Source: Humulus lupulus (taxonomy: Eukaryota; Streptophyta; Magnoliopsida; Rosales; Cannabaceae). Taken from it: a stretch of DNA of 64,000 nucleotides. Of the stretch, positions 1 through 11,631 are shown piece after piece. Both the position numbers and the translations under genes were made by a program. Where the stretch lies: assembly GCF_963169125.1 (NCBI RefSeq), contig NC_084795.1, positions 143,009,766 through 143,073,765 of the forward strand, in the 5' to 3' direction. Each line of letters starts with the position of its first letter. Positions within the stretch are counted from its first letter, which is position 1. A model generated the notes under the pieces. The model had not been told where the DNA came from. It was given only the letters and a program-made list of their open reading frames with translations, and searched no databases.

Positions 1-1684
1 TCGTATTTAGAACGATCTTCCTATCCAAGCCGCTCCCACGTACTCACACCAAGATCTCCCAAAGCGTTCTCTACACCTCAAGAAATGTGTGGGCACATAG
101 AGAATGAAAGATAGTTTATTTGTGATTCTACTTGATGTACTCAACACATGAGATCAACACATGTGATTCTACTTTAATTATTTATTCAAACTACTTTGTC
201 AGATAAGATCTAACAACCTGATAACTTAATCAAATTTGAATTCAAATTAATTATCTTTTTAATTAATTATCAAATATAATTAATTATTTGAATAAATATT
301 AATCTTTTAAATTCAAATCCAATTTGAACTTAGCAGATTATTTTCTCCTACTCAAATAAAGATATTTAATTAATTCTACCAATTAATTAAATCCAAAATT
401 TTCGAAAATAAATATTTAATTCATTATAATTTCGAAAATTATAATTAATTAATTATTTAACAAAATTTCAAAATTAATTTAATTATTTAATATAATTTCG
501 AAAATTATACAATAATTAAATATTAATTAATTTTCTTAACTACAACTAATTTGTAATTAATTAATTAATCACTATTATCATATAATGGCCTCAAGAACAA
601 ATTTCTTCTTAAATATGTCTTTAAACTATTTTCCCTTCATATCAACTCTTACCTTAAACAGTGTTGATAGAGCCGCTGTGGGGACCTATGGACCTATAAT
701 TCCAAGCTCCAATAAATTTGAGATTATTAATTAAACTCTTTAATTAAATAATCTTAATTTATTAATCTCATGATTATTCCACTATAAATATGAGACTGCA
801 CTCTTGTAATTATAGACATTTCATTTACTGAGTACTTTATAATCATAAAGAGTCCATTGATATAATCATTTCATACAACTTGACCCTCTAATAATGGTTC
901 ATAATTAATCGGGAATAAAATTACCGTTTTACCCTTTTAATTATCTCTTGTTTCCTTAAGTACCATTGACTCTACTAGTGAAGGTTAATTCATAACTAAA
1001 TTATGAATTTGAGCTCAATAACCTTTCAGTCCAAAAAGTCAACCCTTAAGAGAACCATCATTCAATCTCTTGCGATAAGGCATAGATTCCATATCTGTAT
1101 ACTAGGTCCCCAGCCATCTACATTAATGAGTTCCCAAAACAAAAGTTTCTAGCCTGATCATTCTGACAGACCCTAACAAGTGAATCAAAGAACTCATATA
1201 ACATAAATAGGAGTTCATAGTAACTTCAGGATTAAGATCTATTTGTATATGATCATCAGTTGATATATTTAATTAATTCTTCGAAACGGTATTTAACTAA
1301 GTATTAATAAACATATCTGGTCCAGTTCTATATATTCTCTAATATATAAAGCACCTCCACTAAAGTGTCCTACCACACTAGTGATCCGGATCTAGATCAC
1401 ATGCATTCATAATACTAGTGAACCGTACTTGCAGTAATTAATCTAAAGATTCCATAATTTTATTTTACTGCGAACTATTCACGTTCATTTATCTCAAACA
1501 CAATCCTCCCGTACCAATACGTGTTTGAGATCACATATATGAACTTATGAATTTTTCTGATATTTACTTAATATTATCATAGAATAACATAGTCCATAAA
1601 ATATATGCATAAAAAATTCAATTCATTTATTTATTTCATAAAAACAATGTCTACTACATATGCTTTCAGGGCACATTTCCAACA
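1..1684 (-). mobile_element. Copia-type LTR (or LTR plus more), inserted in Tat-1; left end outside window
   Basis: On the minus strand this AT-rich block begins TGTTGGAAATGTGCCC at 1684, a start I associate with plant Ty1/copia LTRs (recognition, not alignment). No coding region is seen in it. It abruptly interrupts an exon of the antisense ORF of Tat-1, which resumes at 1685, so it is an insertion. The bases after it, ATACG (1685-1689), would be the target duplication, but the partner lies outside the window. Whether it is a solo LTR or the 5' LTR of an element extending left cannot be decided. The lineage is uncertain. Confidence 0.6.
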
Positions 1685-2455
1685 ATACGGTGGATCATTA
1701 CTACAACGCCACCCCGAGGGACTTGCGGGAGATTGAGACGAGGAGCCCCGAGAATGTTATGGAGTCTTCACTGGGGATGACCCTCATGGTAAGTTTACTT
1801 AGTTAACTTTCTTTGTTTTCTTCTCAGCACTTGCTTCTTTGCTTGCTTTCCAGCACATGCCTTACTATCTATATCTTTGCAGGCGGCTTTGGCTCTACAC
1901 CGTAGCATAGCTCAGTCCAGGGCCAGGTTTGACGAGATCAGGGGTGAGTTCCAGACTGCTCAGGCCGCTCTCGCGTCTGTACAACAACAAGAGCAAAATG
2001 CCAAGGCTGCCCTGTTGGCTGCCAAAGAAAGCCAAAAGGCCGCGCAGGTCTCCTTGGCCGCTGCGAAGGCCGAACTGGAGGCGGCCAAGGCTAAGAAATT
2101 AGAGGCCGAGGCTGCACAGGTCGCCTTGGCCGCTGTGAAGGCCGAGCTCGAGGAGGGCAAGGCTAAGCAGTTGGAGGCCGGGGCTGCCACCGTGACAAAG
2201 AGGGCATCTTCTAGCTCCTCCATGGAGGCCATGCTCTATCACTGCAGGGTCTTCAACCAGGATGGCGACTTCTCCTTCCTGGCGCTTGAGGTGTGGTAGC
2301 CATTCCTCGAGAAGTTCAAGGCCCGCCTTCAACAGGAGTTGCCTTCTAAGACTGGGGAGACTTTCGCTGCTGGCGAGCAGGAGGCCGAAGGGGTGACTTC
2401 ATCGGAGCGACCTGAGGGGGCCTACGACTTGTATTTTTCTTTTTTTTACTTGTAA
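1685..2455 (+). pseudogene. Antisense coiled-coil ORF of Tat-1, 3' exons only
   Basis: Two exons are visible. The first (1685-1788) ends in phase 0 at a GTAAGT donor (1789). The intron is 1789-1882, and the second exon starts at 1883. The second exon encodes an Ala/Lys/Glu-rich coiled coil (roughly 1883-2200) followed by an aromatic segment with HCRVFNQDGDFSF. A TAG at 2297-2299 interrupts it, and the same frame then continues for about 50 codons to a stop near 2455. The 5' exons are cut away by the copia-type LTR at 1-1684. The layout matches the last exons of the antisense ORF of Tat-2 (18155-18849). Function is unknown; such ORFs carry no retrotransposition enzyme. Confidence 0.75.
1789..1882 (+). 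other. Intron of the Tat-1 antisense ORF
   Basis: The donor is ATG|GTAAGT and the acceptor TTTGCAG|GC. It is 94 bp long and keeps phase 0. The equivalent introns in Tat-2 (18155-18234, 80 bp) and Tat-3 (48462-48547 on the minus strand, 86 bp) lie at the same protein position. Confidence 0.75.
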
Positions 2456-2589
2456 TCTTTTACCACAAGGTTTTTCTTCCTCGAGACAATTTATTTCCCT
2501 AAATTTCATTTCAATATATTTTTAATATTATTGTTATTATTTATTTTTCAGCGTGTTTGGTAAAAACTTAGTTTGCGTCAGTTTATTGA

Positions 2590-3530
2590 ATTTTTCTTCG
2601 AAACTACAAAGCACTGCCAGTCAATTTTAACAAACTTCTAAGTTTTTAGGACCTGGTTACATCTAGGAAGGTTAACTTTAAAAACTCAGTTCGCATTAAT
2701 TGTTATTGATACCTCGTACTTTTTAAGAAAAACATTGATTAACCAATTTGAATCAACTTTTAAGTTTTAGGACCTGGTTGTATCCAGGACATATTTGATT
2801 TTAAAAACTTAGTTCGCGTTAATTTTATCGAAAACTTGTGCTCTTTAGGAAAAACACTGGTTAGTCAATTTAACTTTCTAAGTTTTAGGACCTGGTTGTA
2901 TCCAGAACATATTTGATTTTAAAAACTTAGTTCACGTTAATTTTATCGACACCTCGTGCTCTTTAGGAAAAACACTAGTTAGTCAATTTAACTAACTTCT
3001 AAGTTTTTAGGACCTGGTTGTATCCTGGACATATTTGATTTTAAAAACTTAGTTTGCGTTAATTTTATCGACACCTCGTGCTCTTTAGGAAAAACACTGG
3101 TTAGTCAATTTAACTAACTTCTAAGTTTTTAGGACCTGGTTGTAGCCAGGACATATTTGATTTTAAAAACTTAGTTCACGTTAATTTTATCGACACCTCG
3201 TGCTTTTTAAGAAAAACACTAGTTAGTCAATTTAACTAACTTCTAAGTTGTTAGGACCTAGTTGTATCCAGGACATATTTGATTTTAAAAACTTAGTTCG
3301 CGTTAATTTTATCGACACCTCGTGCTCTTTAGGAAAAACACTGGTTAGTCAATTTAACTAACTTCTAAGTTTTTAGGACCTGGTTGTATCCAGGACATAT
3401 TTGATTTTAAAAACTTAGTTCGCGTTAATTTTATCGACTCCTCGTGCTCTTTAGGAAAAACACTGGTTGGTCAATTTAACTAACTTCTAAGTTTTTAGGA
3501 CCTGGTTGTATCTAGGACTTGGTTACTTGG
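2590..3530. repeat. 122-bp tandem repeat array in the 3' region of Tat-1
   Basis: The word GGACCT followed by GGTTGTATCC recurs at 2649, 2770, 2888, 3010, 3132, 3254, 3376 and 3498. The spacings are 121, 118 and then five times 122 bp. Each unit also contains a TTTAAAAACTTAGTT block, a CACCTCGTGCTCTTTAGG block and an AACACTGGTTAGTCAATTTAA block. The two outer units are the most diverged. The array lies between the end of pol (3646) and the antisense ORF (ends about 2455), the place where Tat/Ogre-type elements are known to grow satellite-like arrays. Confidence 0.95.
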
Positions 3531-3645
3531 AACACGCTCTTCTAACACTACCCGCACATAGAAACATACAACGATATACAAAAGTACTTCTCATTTTTTT
3601 AGTAAAACAAGGCGGCTTTCATAATTAAGCCTTACAAAAGTACGA

Positions 3646-4829
3646 CTATTGATAATATTTCTTTAGGTGTATGGCGCTCCATGTCCGTGGGACTGCTTCT
3701 CCATTAGGCTGAGCTAATTTAAAGGCCCCTTCCTTCACAACCTCTATTATTTGATAGGGTCCTTCCTAATTTGGTCCCAAAACTCCGTCCTTGGGATCCT
3801 TACCGGCTAAGAAGACTCTTCGGAGCACCAGGTCGCCTAAGTTAAAGATGCGTCTCTTGATATTTGAGTTGAAATAATGAGTGATCTTTTGTTGATAATG
3901 CACGAGTTGCTGCTACGAAGCTTCTCATTTTTCGTCAACTAAGTTGAGGGATACGCTGAGCAATTTGTCGTTCTGGTCTTGGTCAAACGCCCGGACTCTA
4001 TGTGAGGCTATCTTTGTTTCGACAGGCAAGATGACCTCGCTCCCGAAAGTCAGGGAGAAAGGAGTGTGACCCGTCGAAGTTCGGTGCGAGGTCCGGTACG
4101 CCCACAGCACCTGGGGAGCTGTTCAGGCCAAACTCCCTTGGCTTCATCCAACCTCTTATTAAGGCTCGCTTTTAGTGTCTTGTTCACAGCCTCGACCTGT
4201 CCATTAGCCTGGGGGTAGGCCACGGAGGAAAAGCTTTTAATTATGTCGTGCCTCTCGCATAATTCAGTGAAGAGGTCGCTATCGAACTGGGTTCCGTTAT
4301 CCGACAAGATCTTCTTTAGCAGCCCGAATCGGCAGACAATATTCTTAACCACAAAGTCAAGGACCCTCTCTGATGTAATCATAGCGAGGGGCTCCGCTTC
4401 TACCCATTTTTTGAAGTAGTCAATAGCCACCACCGCATAGCGAACTCCTCCTTTTCTCGTGGGCAGGGCACCAACTAAATCAATTCCCCAGACCGCAAAC
4501 GACCATGGGGATGAGATCATCTTCAGCTCGACTGGAGGGGCCTGGGCGACGGTGGCGAACCGCTGGCACTTGTCGCACTTTTGGACATAGGAAATTGAAT
4601 CTTTTGACAGAGTGGGCCAATAATATCCTTGCCTTAATAACTTCAAGGCTAGGTTTTTCCCCCAGCGTGATCTCCACAAAATCCCTCATGTATCTCCCGC
4701 AGAATAGTCTCCGCTTCGCCTGGCAAAACACACCGAAGAAGAGGTAAAGAAAAACCACGTCGGTACAACGTCTCATCTACCATTGTATACCTTGGAGCTT
4801 GGTAAAGTATTATTCTCATCTCGTTTCGC
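3646..4829 (-). pseudogene. Tat-1 integrase, frameshifted
   Basis: This encodes a Ty3/gypsy integrase: an N-terminal HHCC-like zinc region (about 4700-4550, with CDKCQRF), a catalytic core with GIDLVG, SDNGTQFDSD and NGQVEAVNK giving the D, D and E residues, and a C-terminal part ending in LKKYYQ and a stop at 3646-3648. Two apparent single-base losses, near 4656 and 4115, split the frame into pieces at 4649-5101, 4050-4679 and 3925-4110. Further stops lie in the tail. Integrase inserts the cDNA into the host chromosome; this copy cannot be functional. Confidence 0.9.
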
Positions 4830-7022
4830 TCTTCAGGTAACTTTCCTGTTGTGAGGTACTCGACTATGGGAGTCATCCAGGTCGGCCTGGCATCCATCAT
4901 TTCGACCTCCCTCCCGGCTTCCTCTATGCTTGGCCTTTCCAAGAATTCCACTGGTACCAGGCCCAAGGTTTCGGCCTCCCCAGAGGTGGCGAGCTTTGCT
5001 AAGGCATCGGCATTGGCATTCTGCTCTCGAGGTATCTGTGCAACTAGGATGTGCTCAAATGCAGACAGCTCCGTCTTTACCTTGGCCAGGTAGGTCGCCA
5101 TCTTGGTTCCCCGCGCTTGGTATTCTCCGACACCTGGTTTACCACGAGCTGGGAATCGCTATAGCACTTGATGGAGCTGGCCTTCAGCTCCTGGGCCACC
5201 CTTAGCCCAGCCATTAAAGCTTCGTATCCGGCCTCGTTGTTGGATGCTTCGAATCCGAATCACAATGCGGAGTGGAAACGATGTCCCTCCAGGGATATCA
5301 AAATTATTCCAGCTCCAGATCCATTCTCATTAGACGAGCCGTCCACAAAGACTTTCCACGAGGCTCGTACCGGTTCTTCCACTAGTTCTTCTTGGAATCC
5401 CGTGCGCTCTGCTACAAAATCAGCCAGAGCTTGGCTTTTGATCACAGTTCATGGCACGTACAGTATCTGGAATTAGCTGAGCTTGATTGCCCATTTCAAA
5501 AGACGCCCCGATGCCTCAGGTTTCTGCAAAACCTGCCTTTAAGGTTGATCGATTATGACGTGGATTGAATGGGACTGGAAATACGGCCTGAGCTTTCTGG
5601 AGGCTGTGATAAGGTAGAATGCCATCTTTTCCACCACCAGATATCTAGACTCGGCTCTGAGAAGCCTCTTGCTAATGTAGTAGACCGGCTTCTGAGATCG
5701 GTCCTCCTCACGAACTAGCACAGCACTGGCCACATCTCCCGTTACAGCTAGGTAAAGAAAAAGAGGCTCTCCTGCTGTGGTCTTGGATAACACGGGAGGC
5801 TTAGATAAATGTGCTTTTAGGTCGAGGAAGGCACGCTCACATTCATCGGTCCACTCAAATTTTTCATTTCCCCGGAGCAGGTTATAGAATGGCAAACACT
5901 TATCAGTTGACTTGGAAATAAACCGATTAAGGGCTGCCACCCTTCCTGTTAGACTTTGGACGTCTTTTCGCGACCAGGGTGATGGCATCTCGAGTAGCGA
6001 CTTGATTTTATCGGGGTTTGCCTCTATTCCTCTGGTGTTGACTATGAAACCCAAGAATTTTCCTGACGCAACCCCGAAGGTACACTTTTGGGGGTTCAGC
6101 CTCATGTCGTACTGTCTTAAAATCTTAAAACATTCTTCCCATCGGGGATATGGTTATCGGCATTTTTTGACTTGACCAACATGTCGTCAACATACACTTC
6201 CATGTTTCTCCCGATCTGATTAGCAAACATCCTGTTGACCAATCTCTGGTATGTCGCTCCTGCATTCTTTAGCCCGAAAGGCATGACCTTGTAACAATAA
6301 ACGTTAGTTGGGGTCATGAAGCTAGTGTGTTCCCGGTCCGCAGGATTCACGGTGATCTGGTTATAGCCCGAGTACGCATCCATAAAGGACATGAGCTTGT
6401 GCCCCGCAGTGGCATCTACCAGTTGAATAATCCTTGGCAAAAGGAAGCAATCTTTGGGGCAGGCTTTATTCAGATCGGAAAAGTCGATACAGGTCCGCCA
6501 CTTCCCTTTGGGCTTCGGGACCAAAACAGGATTGGCGACCCAGATCGGGTATTTTGCCTCGCGAATAAAGCCACACTTTAAAAGTCGAGCTACTTCTTCT
6601 TCTAGGGTCTCAGCTCGTGTCGTGTCCAGGCGCCTTTGTTTCTGGGACTTCATAGGCACGTTCTTGTCCAAGTTGAGGGTGTGCATGATAATTCTTGGGT
6701 TGATCCCTATCATGTCTTCATGAGACCAGGCAAACACATCTATATTCTCCTGTAGAAAATTCAGCAGCTCCACCTTCCTCTTATTACACAGGTTTTTCCC
6801 GAGCTTCACCACCTTTGAGGGGTCATTTGGGTCGATGCTCACCTCTTCGAGCTCTTCGATGGCCTGGAGCTCGGATCTATCTTCGCCTATCCTAGGGTCG
6901 ATATCATCATTCAAGGAGATCCCCTCCCCATTGGCTTCTTGAGGTTTTTCTATCTCAGGAGTAAGTCCTACTTCCTGAGATTCCTCATCCCCGCTTTGAA
7001 TGGTCATCCTCTGCAGCCCGGG
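4830..7022 (-). pseudogene. Tat-1 reverse transcriptase and RNase H, broken
   Basis: The RT domain runs from about 6900 to 5550. It shows CIDFSDLNKACPKDCF, MDAYSGYNQI, MPFGLKNAGATYQRL and the active site YVDDM at 6180-6194. RNase H follows, with VDGSSNENGSGAG near 5330 and [11 protein letters not shown] near 5155. Breaks: a frameshift near 6137 just after the YVDD box, TAA at 5539-5541, TGA at 5260-5262 and a one-base loss near 5131. The frame before the first break is the same as for gag and protease, so the element used one long gag-pol frame. Confidence 0.9.
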
Positions 7023-7736
7023 TCATGATTTTCCCTTCATGGAGATGCTATAGAATTCCCTGGCAGCGAGCTGATCACCTCGGACCGTACATATCCCCGT
7101 AGAGGAGGGGAATTTGACTGCGAGATGGCGGATAGAGGTTATGGCCTCAAATGCCATCAACGTAGGTCGGCCCAGAATAGCGCTGTAGGCGGTGGGACAG
7201 TCGATAACCACGAATTCGAGGAGCTTAGAGACAGTTCGGGGCCCCTCTCCCAAGGTTATTACTAGCTCGATTGTTCCTATCGCTGCCGACCGTTCTCCGG
7301 AAAAACCATACAGAATCATGGAGGTGGCCTTCAGCTCGATGACAAATAATCCCATTTTCTCCAGCGTAGATCGGAACAGCAGGTTCACCGAACTCCCATT
7401 ATCGACTAATATCCTCCTAACTCTCTGGTTGGCAAGTTGGGCAGTTATGACTAGAGGATCGTTATGGGGGAACTGGACGTGATTAGCGTCTTCCTCGGTA
7501 AAAATGATTGGTTGCCTCTCCAATCGCTGCTGTTTGGGTAAATGCTGCTCCGGGATGAATTCCACTCCATTATGAGCCTTCAACTCATTGACATATCTCT
7601 TCTGGGCACCTCTGCTCGTGCCGGCCAAATGGGGGCCTCCGGAGATTTTGGATATCTCTCCTCCTATTACAGGAGGAGGGGTATCCTGACTTATCCGGGG
7701 CCCGGGCTGATTTACCGGAGCTTCCAGAGCTAGCTA
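7023..7736 (-). pseudogene. Tat-1 aspartic protease region
   Basis: A retropepsin-like segment with RRILVDNGSSVNLL, where the catalytic Asp is followed by Asn-Gly instead of Thr-Gly. Such DNGSS forms occur in Tat elements, so I do not call it a lesion. A later AYSAILGRPTLMAF is the conserved ILGRP box. It is in frame with gag upstream, separated by TAG at 7734-7736. It ends at TGA 7023-7025, and RT continues in the same frame. The corresponding codon in the relative Tat-3 is not a stop. Confidence 0.85.
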
Positions 7737-9966
7737 ACTGGTAGGAACTCGGTTCCGCGCATATTGAACCAAAGGTCCGGCTCTGATGAGTGTCTCGATC
7801 TCATCCTTCAAATGCCTAAAATCGTCAATGTTGTGGCCAATGTCGCTATGGAATCGACAGAACTTGGAAGGGTCCTTCTTAGCCTTCTGGTGTTTCAAAG
7901 GCTCCGGCTTTTTCCAGGGGAGGCGAGCAGAGTTTGCTAGGAAAATGTGTTCCCTAGTGTTTGTGAGCTCAGTATAAGCCGCATAGACTGGCTTAAATTT
8001 TTCCATGGCCTTGTTCTTCTTCGGACCGTGCTGGCCGCCCTCGCTGCTCCCTTTTCTCTTACCTCCACCCCCTTGGTTATTCTGTGCAACAGTTTGAGTC
8101 ATTTTTACGACATCTGTTTCCACTCCAACGGGCTGATCAAGGGTTTGGCTGGTTCCCGTGACCGACGCTCATGCCTCTTTCAGGTTTATCCCTTCCTGGG
8201 CCTTATTCAGGAATTCATCCACGGTGCTAGCACCTCTTCTCTGTATCTCTTTCCATGGCCCGCGTCCAACAAGGATTCCAGTCCTCAAGGCCATAAGCTT
8301 GGAACTATCATCTGCGTCCCTGGCTCGAGCTGCGACGTTTGTGAACCTGCTCAGGTAAGCTTTCAAAGGTTTCCTGGGCTGTTGCTTCACGTTCGCCAGG
8401 GTGTCAGCTTTGACGCGGGCAGCTTGAGAAGCTCGGAACGCCCTCTTGAAGTCAGTAAAAAAATTGTTCCACGAGCTAATGGAATGCTTTTTACACTGCT
8501 TGAACCATTGCCTAGCTGGCCCAGTTAAGGTAGAAAGGGAATATCAAATACCTCAGCTCGGGGCCGATGTTATGGGCCATCATCAGGGTGTTGAACATAC
8601 CTAAATGATCCGACGGGTTTCCATCTCCATCGAACTTAGATAGGTGGGGCATCCAGAAACCTGGCGGGTATGTTGTGGCTGCTATGTTGGGGGCGAAAAT
8701 CTCGAGTTCGTCCCCCGAGTCATACTCATCTTTCTCCTTTTCTAACAAAATCTTCTTCATCAGCTCCTCCATCTGAGCTAAACGCTCTAGGGTTTGGTCC
8801 TTAATCCCTTGGTTGTTATGGGGCTATTCAACAGCTCCAGTTCCATTGTACGCGTTAGGCGGGTTACTGTCCCTCCAAGCTTGAGCTTGGTTAGGCGGGA
8901 CATTCCCACTATCACGTACTTCAGAAGGACCATCCCCTCGGTGAGCATGACTTCCATTTCTAGCCAGATCCCCCCTCTACGAGTTGAGGCGATTTCAAAG
9001 GTCGGCCCTTGAGGTGGCCTAAGGGCTTTGCACCGAACTCAAGCGATTATGCAGGTCTCCATTGGATCTGCCACTTTGGTGGCTCCCAGTCCAGTAACTC
9101 CCATTGGAAAAGCTTGGAGCCCACTGCTGAGGGTGAGGATCCGGGACCTCCCCGCGTGTTCGGTTGTGATGGGAAGGACCGGCGGGAGGAGGATTTCTTC
9201 TGCTGCTCCCGTGCGTCGGAATGTCTCAAACTAGACGGGGAGGAGATGGGTATCTTATCGGTGATGGGGGATGCCTAACTGGTGACGCGATCCTAGTCCC
9301 GTCTGGGCGGATCAAATTAGCTCGCGGCTGTTCTACTCTACCTTCTCCAGCATCCTGCGCTCGGTGGTCGGACCGCGGCAAGCGAGGGCTGGCCGGAGCA
9401 GGCTGTCTTTGCAATCCTTCCCTGGATCTCCTCCGCGAGCTGCCACGAGCCCTTCTATGAGCGTTCGACGGTGGAATCGAGCTAGGAGTCGAGGTTTGGA
9501 CTGGTCGACTGAATTTCTTATTGGCCCTGGGAAACTCCTCAAACACAGTTTCCTGGTTGTGGTGTGATGTGGGTGCAGAACTTGGGGTTGAGGTTCTGAC
9601 TGATCGACTGGGCCTGGATCGATTATCCCTGTGGGACTTGTGAGTCCCACTTTGCCTCTTTCTAACATTAACGTCGATTGTGCGAGGGGGTAGCCGGGCC
9701 AAGACTTTTTCGATTTTCTTATTTGCTATGGATAGCTGACTCCTCAACTGTATGTTCTCCAACTCTATCGCCGTCAGGAAATTCGTGTTCGGATTTGGCG
9801 GTCGGGGCGCCGAACTCCCGGTGTTGTCCTGGCCCATCGACTGCTTTCCCGATCGTTGCTGGATCTCGGGGTTTTGTTCATCGAATACGGTGGCATGGTG
9901 GGCCTCCTGCCCATCATGTTGATCCGCCTCGTTACCATGTCTCGAACGAGTAACCACCATGATCAA
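7737..9966 (-). pseudogene. Tat-1 gag, broken
   Basis: The structural polyprotein starts near 9960 (MVVTRSRHGNEADQ), just inside the primer binding site. It has an Arg/Pro/Ser-rich N-terminal half, then the conserved gag core (FDGDGNPSDHLGMFNTLMMA near 8620-8560; KPLKAYLSRFTNVAARARD near 8370), and a CRFHSDIGHNIDDFRHLKDEI zinc-finger-like segment near 7860-7800. Breaks: TGA 9226-9228, several stops at about 9000-8900, a one-base insertion near 8525 and TGA 8169-8171. Several of these stops replace CGA or CAG codons seen in related copies. Confidence 0.85.
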
Positions 9967-9993
9967 GTTTTTGCGATAGCACCAATCTAAATC

Positions 9994-10012
9994 CTCTCAA
10001 TAAAAGCACCAA
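9994..10012 (-). other. Primer binding site of Tat-1
   Basis: The minus strand reads TTGGTGCTTTTATTGAGAG starting 2 bp inside the LTR. The complement ends in ACCA, as a tRNA 3' end would. Tat-2 and Tat-3 carry the same site with one or two changes. I could not assign the tRNA. Confidence 0.7.
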
Positions 10013-10014
10013 AC

Positions 10015-10755
10015 TGTTGACGCGGTTCTTCGCCAACAGGTAATTATACGAATAAATGGGATGGATTAGTGCTAATTGGTGAACCGTAATATGAAAATAA
10101 CTATAGATGATCACTCCTTTCTTTTTAGGTGGTTTGAATGTTAAAATCCCTCTAGTCCACTAGGTGATATTATTGATATCTCTTGACTATTTCTTATAGA
10201 GTGTTTCTTTACAAAAATATGCCAACCCCTTGCACTACCCAGGGTCTTGGTATTTATAGGAAGAAGATATCTGAGTTGACAATGGGGTCATCCCGTGATC
10301 TCGTAATCCTTCACGTCATATCTGTGACACTGATGATTAATTCCTAAACTTTGCAGTGAAGTGTGGTCTAATCAATAGGTAAGGAGGGATAATGGGCTGC
10401 ATGGCCCAAATCAGGCGTGGGATGTCTGAACACGCACATTTATACTGCGTGTCCGAGAATTCAGGAATAGAATGGACACGAAATGTCTGATATGTGCACG
10501 TTTATATTGCGTGGTTGACTTTACAAGGGTTCGGATGTCAGATCTCTGTTGCATCACGAGCTTAGTGTGGCGCCAGCTCGTGACACTCATACTTCTGCTA
10601 CATGATGCCTCCGTGTAGTAGTTAACTCTCTAATTAGCTTGGGCTGGACAGAAGGAGGCCTGTAACACACAGCTCCGGGTGAACGATCTACACGTGTCAG
10701 ATCGAATTAGGCCCTTTTCTAGCTCGCCAATATGTGTGGATATTTAGGGCGTACA
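10015..10755 (-). repeat. 5' LTR of Tat-1 (741 bp)
   Basis: On the minus strand it runs TGTACGCC ... GCGTCAACA. The boundaries are fixed by comparison with the solo LTR at 33172-33924, which has a perfect target duplication. A TATA box is present as TATTTATA on the plus strand at 10251-10258. Both copies share blocks such as TCAGACAT and the CACGCA-type words upstream of the TATA box. Confidence 0.92.
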
Positions 10756-11607
10756 GATTTTAACCCCAAAACCCTAGTGTTTCTCTCTAGAACAAACTTA
10801 GTAGCTTGGAGGCTTTGAGAAGTGCTTGAATGATGATGCAAATGGCTGAGTGAAGGGTCTTATTTATAGAGTTCAAGGAGTAAAACTAACTCCTTTTAAA
10901 ATGAATAAATAATTGAATAAAATTTGAATATTTTGCTCAACAGATGGCCAGAACTCGGTCAAAAATGTTCAAGAGCAAGTCCAAGTTGTTAAGGGCTGTT
11001 TCTAGCTCAGATTCCACGAATTTTCAAAAATGCCAAAGGGAGTCGATGTAGCGCCCCTTATAGGCAATATATCACCTGCCCCATAATCCCGAGCCTCCAT
11101 GGTTTAGTTTGTGCAAAGTCAATATGTTTTTCGTATCAATCATAGGCGATATATCGGCCCCTATAGATGCGATATATCGGCATTCGTTGATATAGAAAAC
11201 ACGTTTTTGCACACTTTCAGCATGCTTGAATTTTTTTAAACCACTTTGACTGAGTAAACGTGATCCTAACAGCTGAGGGAAGGTTCTAAACTTCTTAAGT
11301 TTATCCTTGATTAATTTATTCTTCTAAAGTCCTTAAATCCTTAATAAATATACATGTGACAAGTGTCACGTTCTTAATTATTCTATTTAAACCTTAGGTT
11401 ATAATAAATATCATTTCTAGAACCAGCTATATTAATCAAACCTTATGTTAAAATTAATATTTCTAAACTATAGGCTAAACTTATAAAATCCATAATTATC
11501 TCTATGAGTTTCAACCTAAATCCCGGCTTGAACCAACAACCACGAAAGCTAAAATACTACAGCACAAGCTACTACTCTCTAGCTAAGTAAAATTCTGAGA
11601 CACTACA
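10756..11607 (-). repeat. Family E LTR, 5' portion, truncated by Tat-1
   Basis: The minus strand starts TGTAGTGTCTCAG at 11607. It is homologous throughout to the first about 850 bp of the intact E solo LTR at 41266-43181, including the palindromic GCGATATATCG words (about 11140-11185) and the TATA box (TATTTATA on plus, 10861-10868). The rest of the LTR lies left of Tat-1, outside the window. It inserted into copia A, whose remnant sequence resumes at 11608. Confidence 0.85.
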
Positions 11608-11631
11608 AGATAATCTCTCTACAATCAGTTG
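11608..11631 (+). mobile_element. 24-bp sliver of copia A between two LTR insertions
   Basis: Joined to the sequence at 13924 it gives a damaged version of the copia STSGW motif that leads into RNase H, so I read it as the upstream edge of the copia A coding region. It has about one base out of frame and an in-frame stop. Confidence 0.5.

Larger units (their letters stand above)
1685..10755 (-). mobile_element. Tat-1: Ty3/gypsy Tat-like retrotransposon, left end missing
   Basis: Order in element direction (right to left): 5' LTR 10015-10755, primer site 9994-10012, gag, protease, RT, RNase H and integrase ending at 3646, then a 122-bp tandem array, then an ORF on the opposite strand. The 3' LTR lies beyond the window or beyond the copia-type insertion at 1-1684. 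The 5 bp to the right of the LTR, GATTT (10756-10760), should be the target duplication; the partner is not visible. The element sits inside an LTR of family E. An antisense ORF between pol and the 3' LTR and repeats in the 3' region are known traits of Tat-lineage plant elements. Confidence 0.9.

Noticed and set aside
5168..5476. Plus-strand ORF of 102 codons opposite Tat-1 RNase H
   Set aside because: The minus strand clearly encodes RNase H motifs; the plus ORF has no recognisable features.
9226..9460. Overlapping ORFs on both strands in the GC-rich gag region of Tat-1
   Set aside because: They are other-frame shadows of the Arg/Pro/Ser-rich gag; no domain and no start context.
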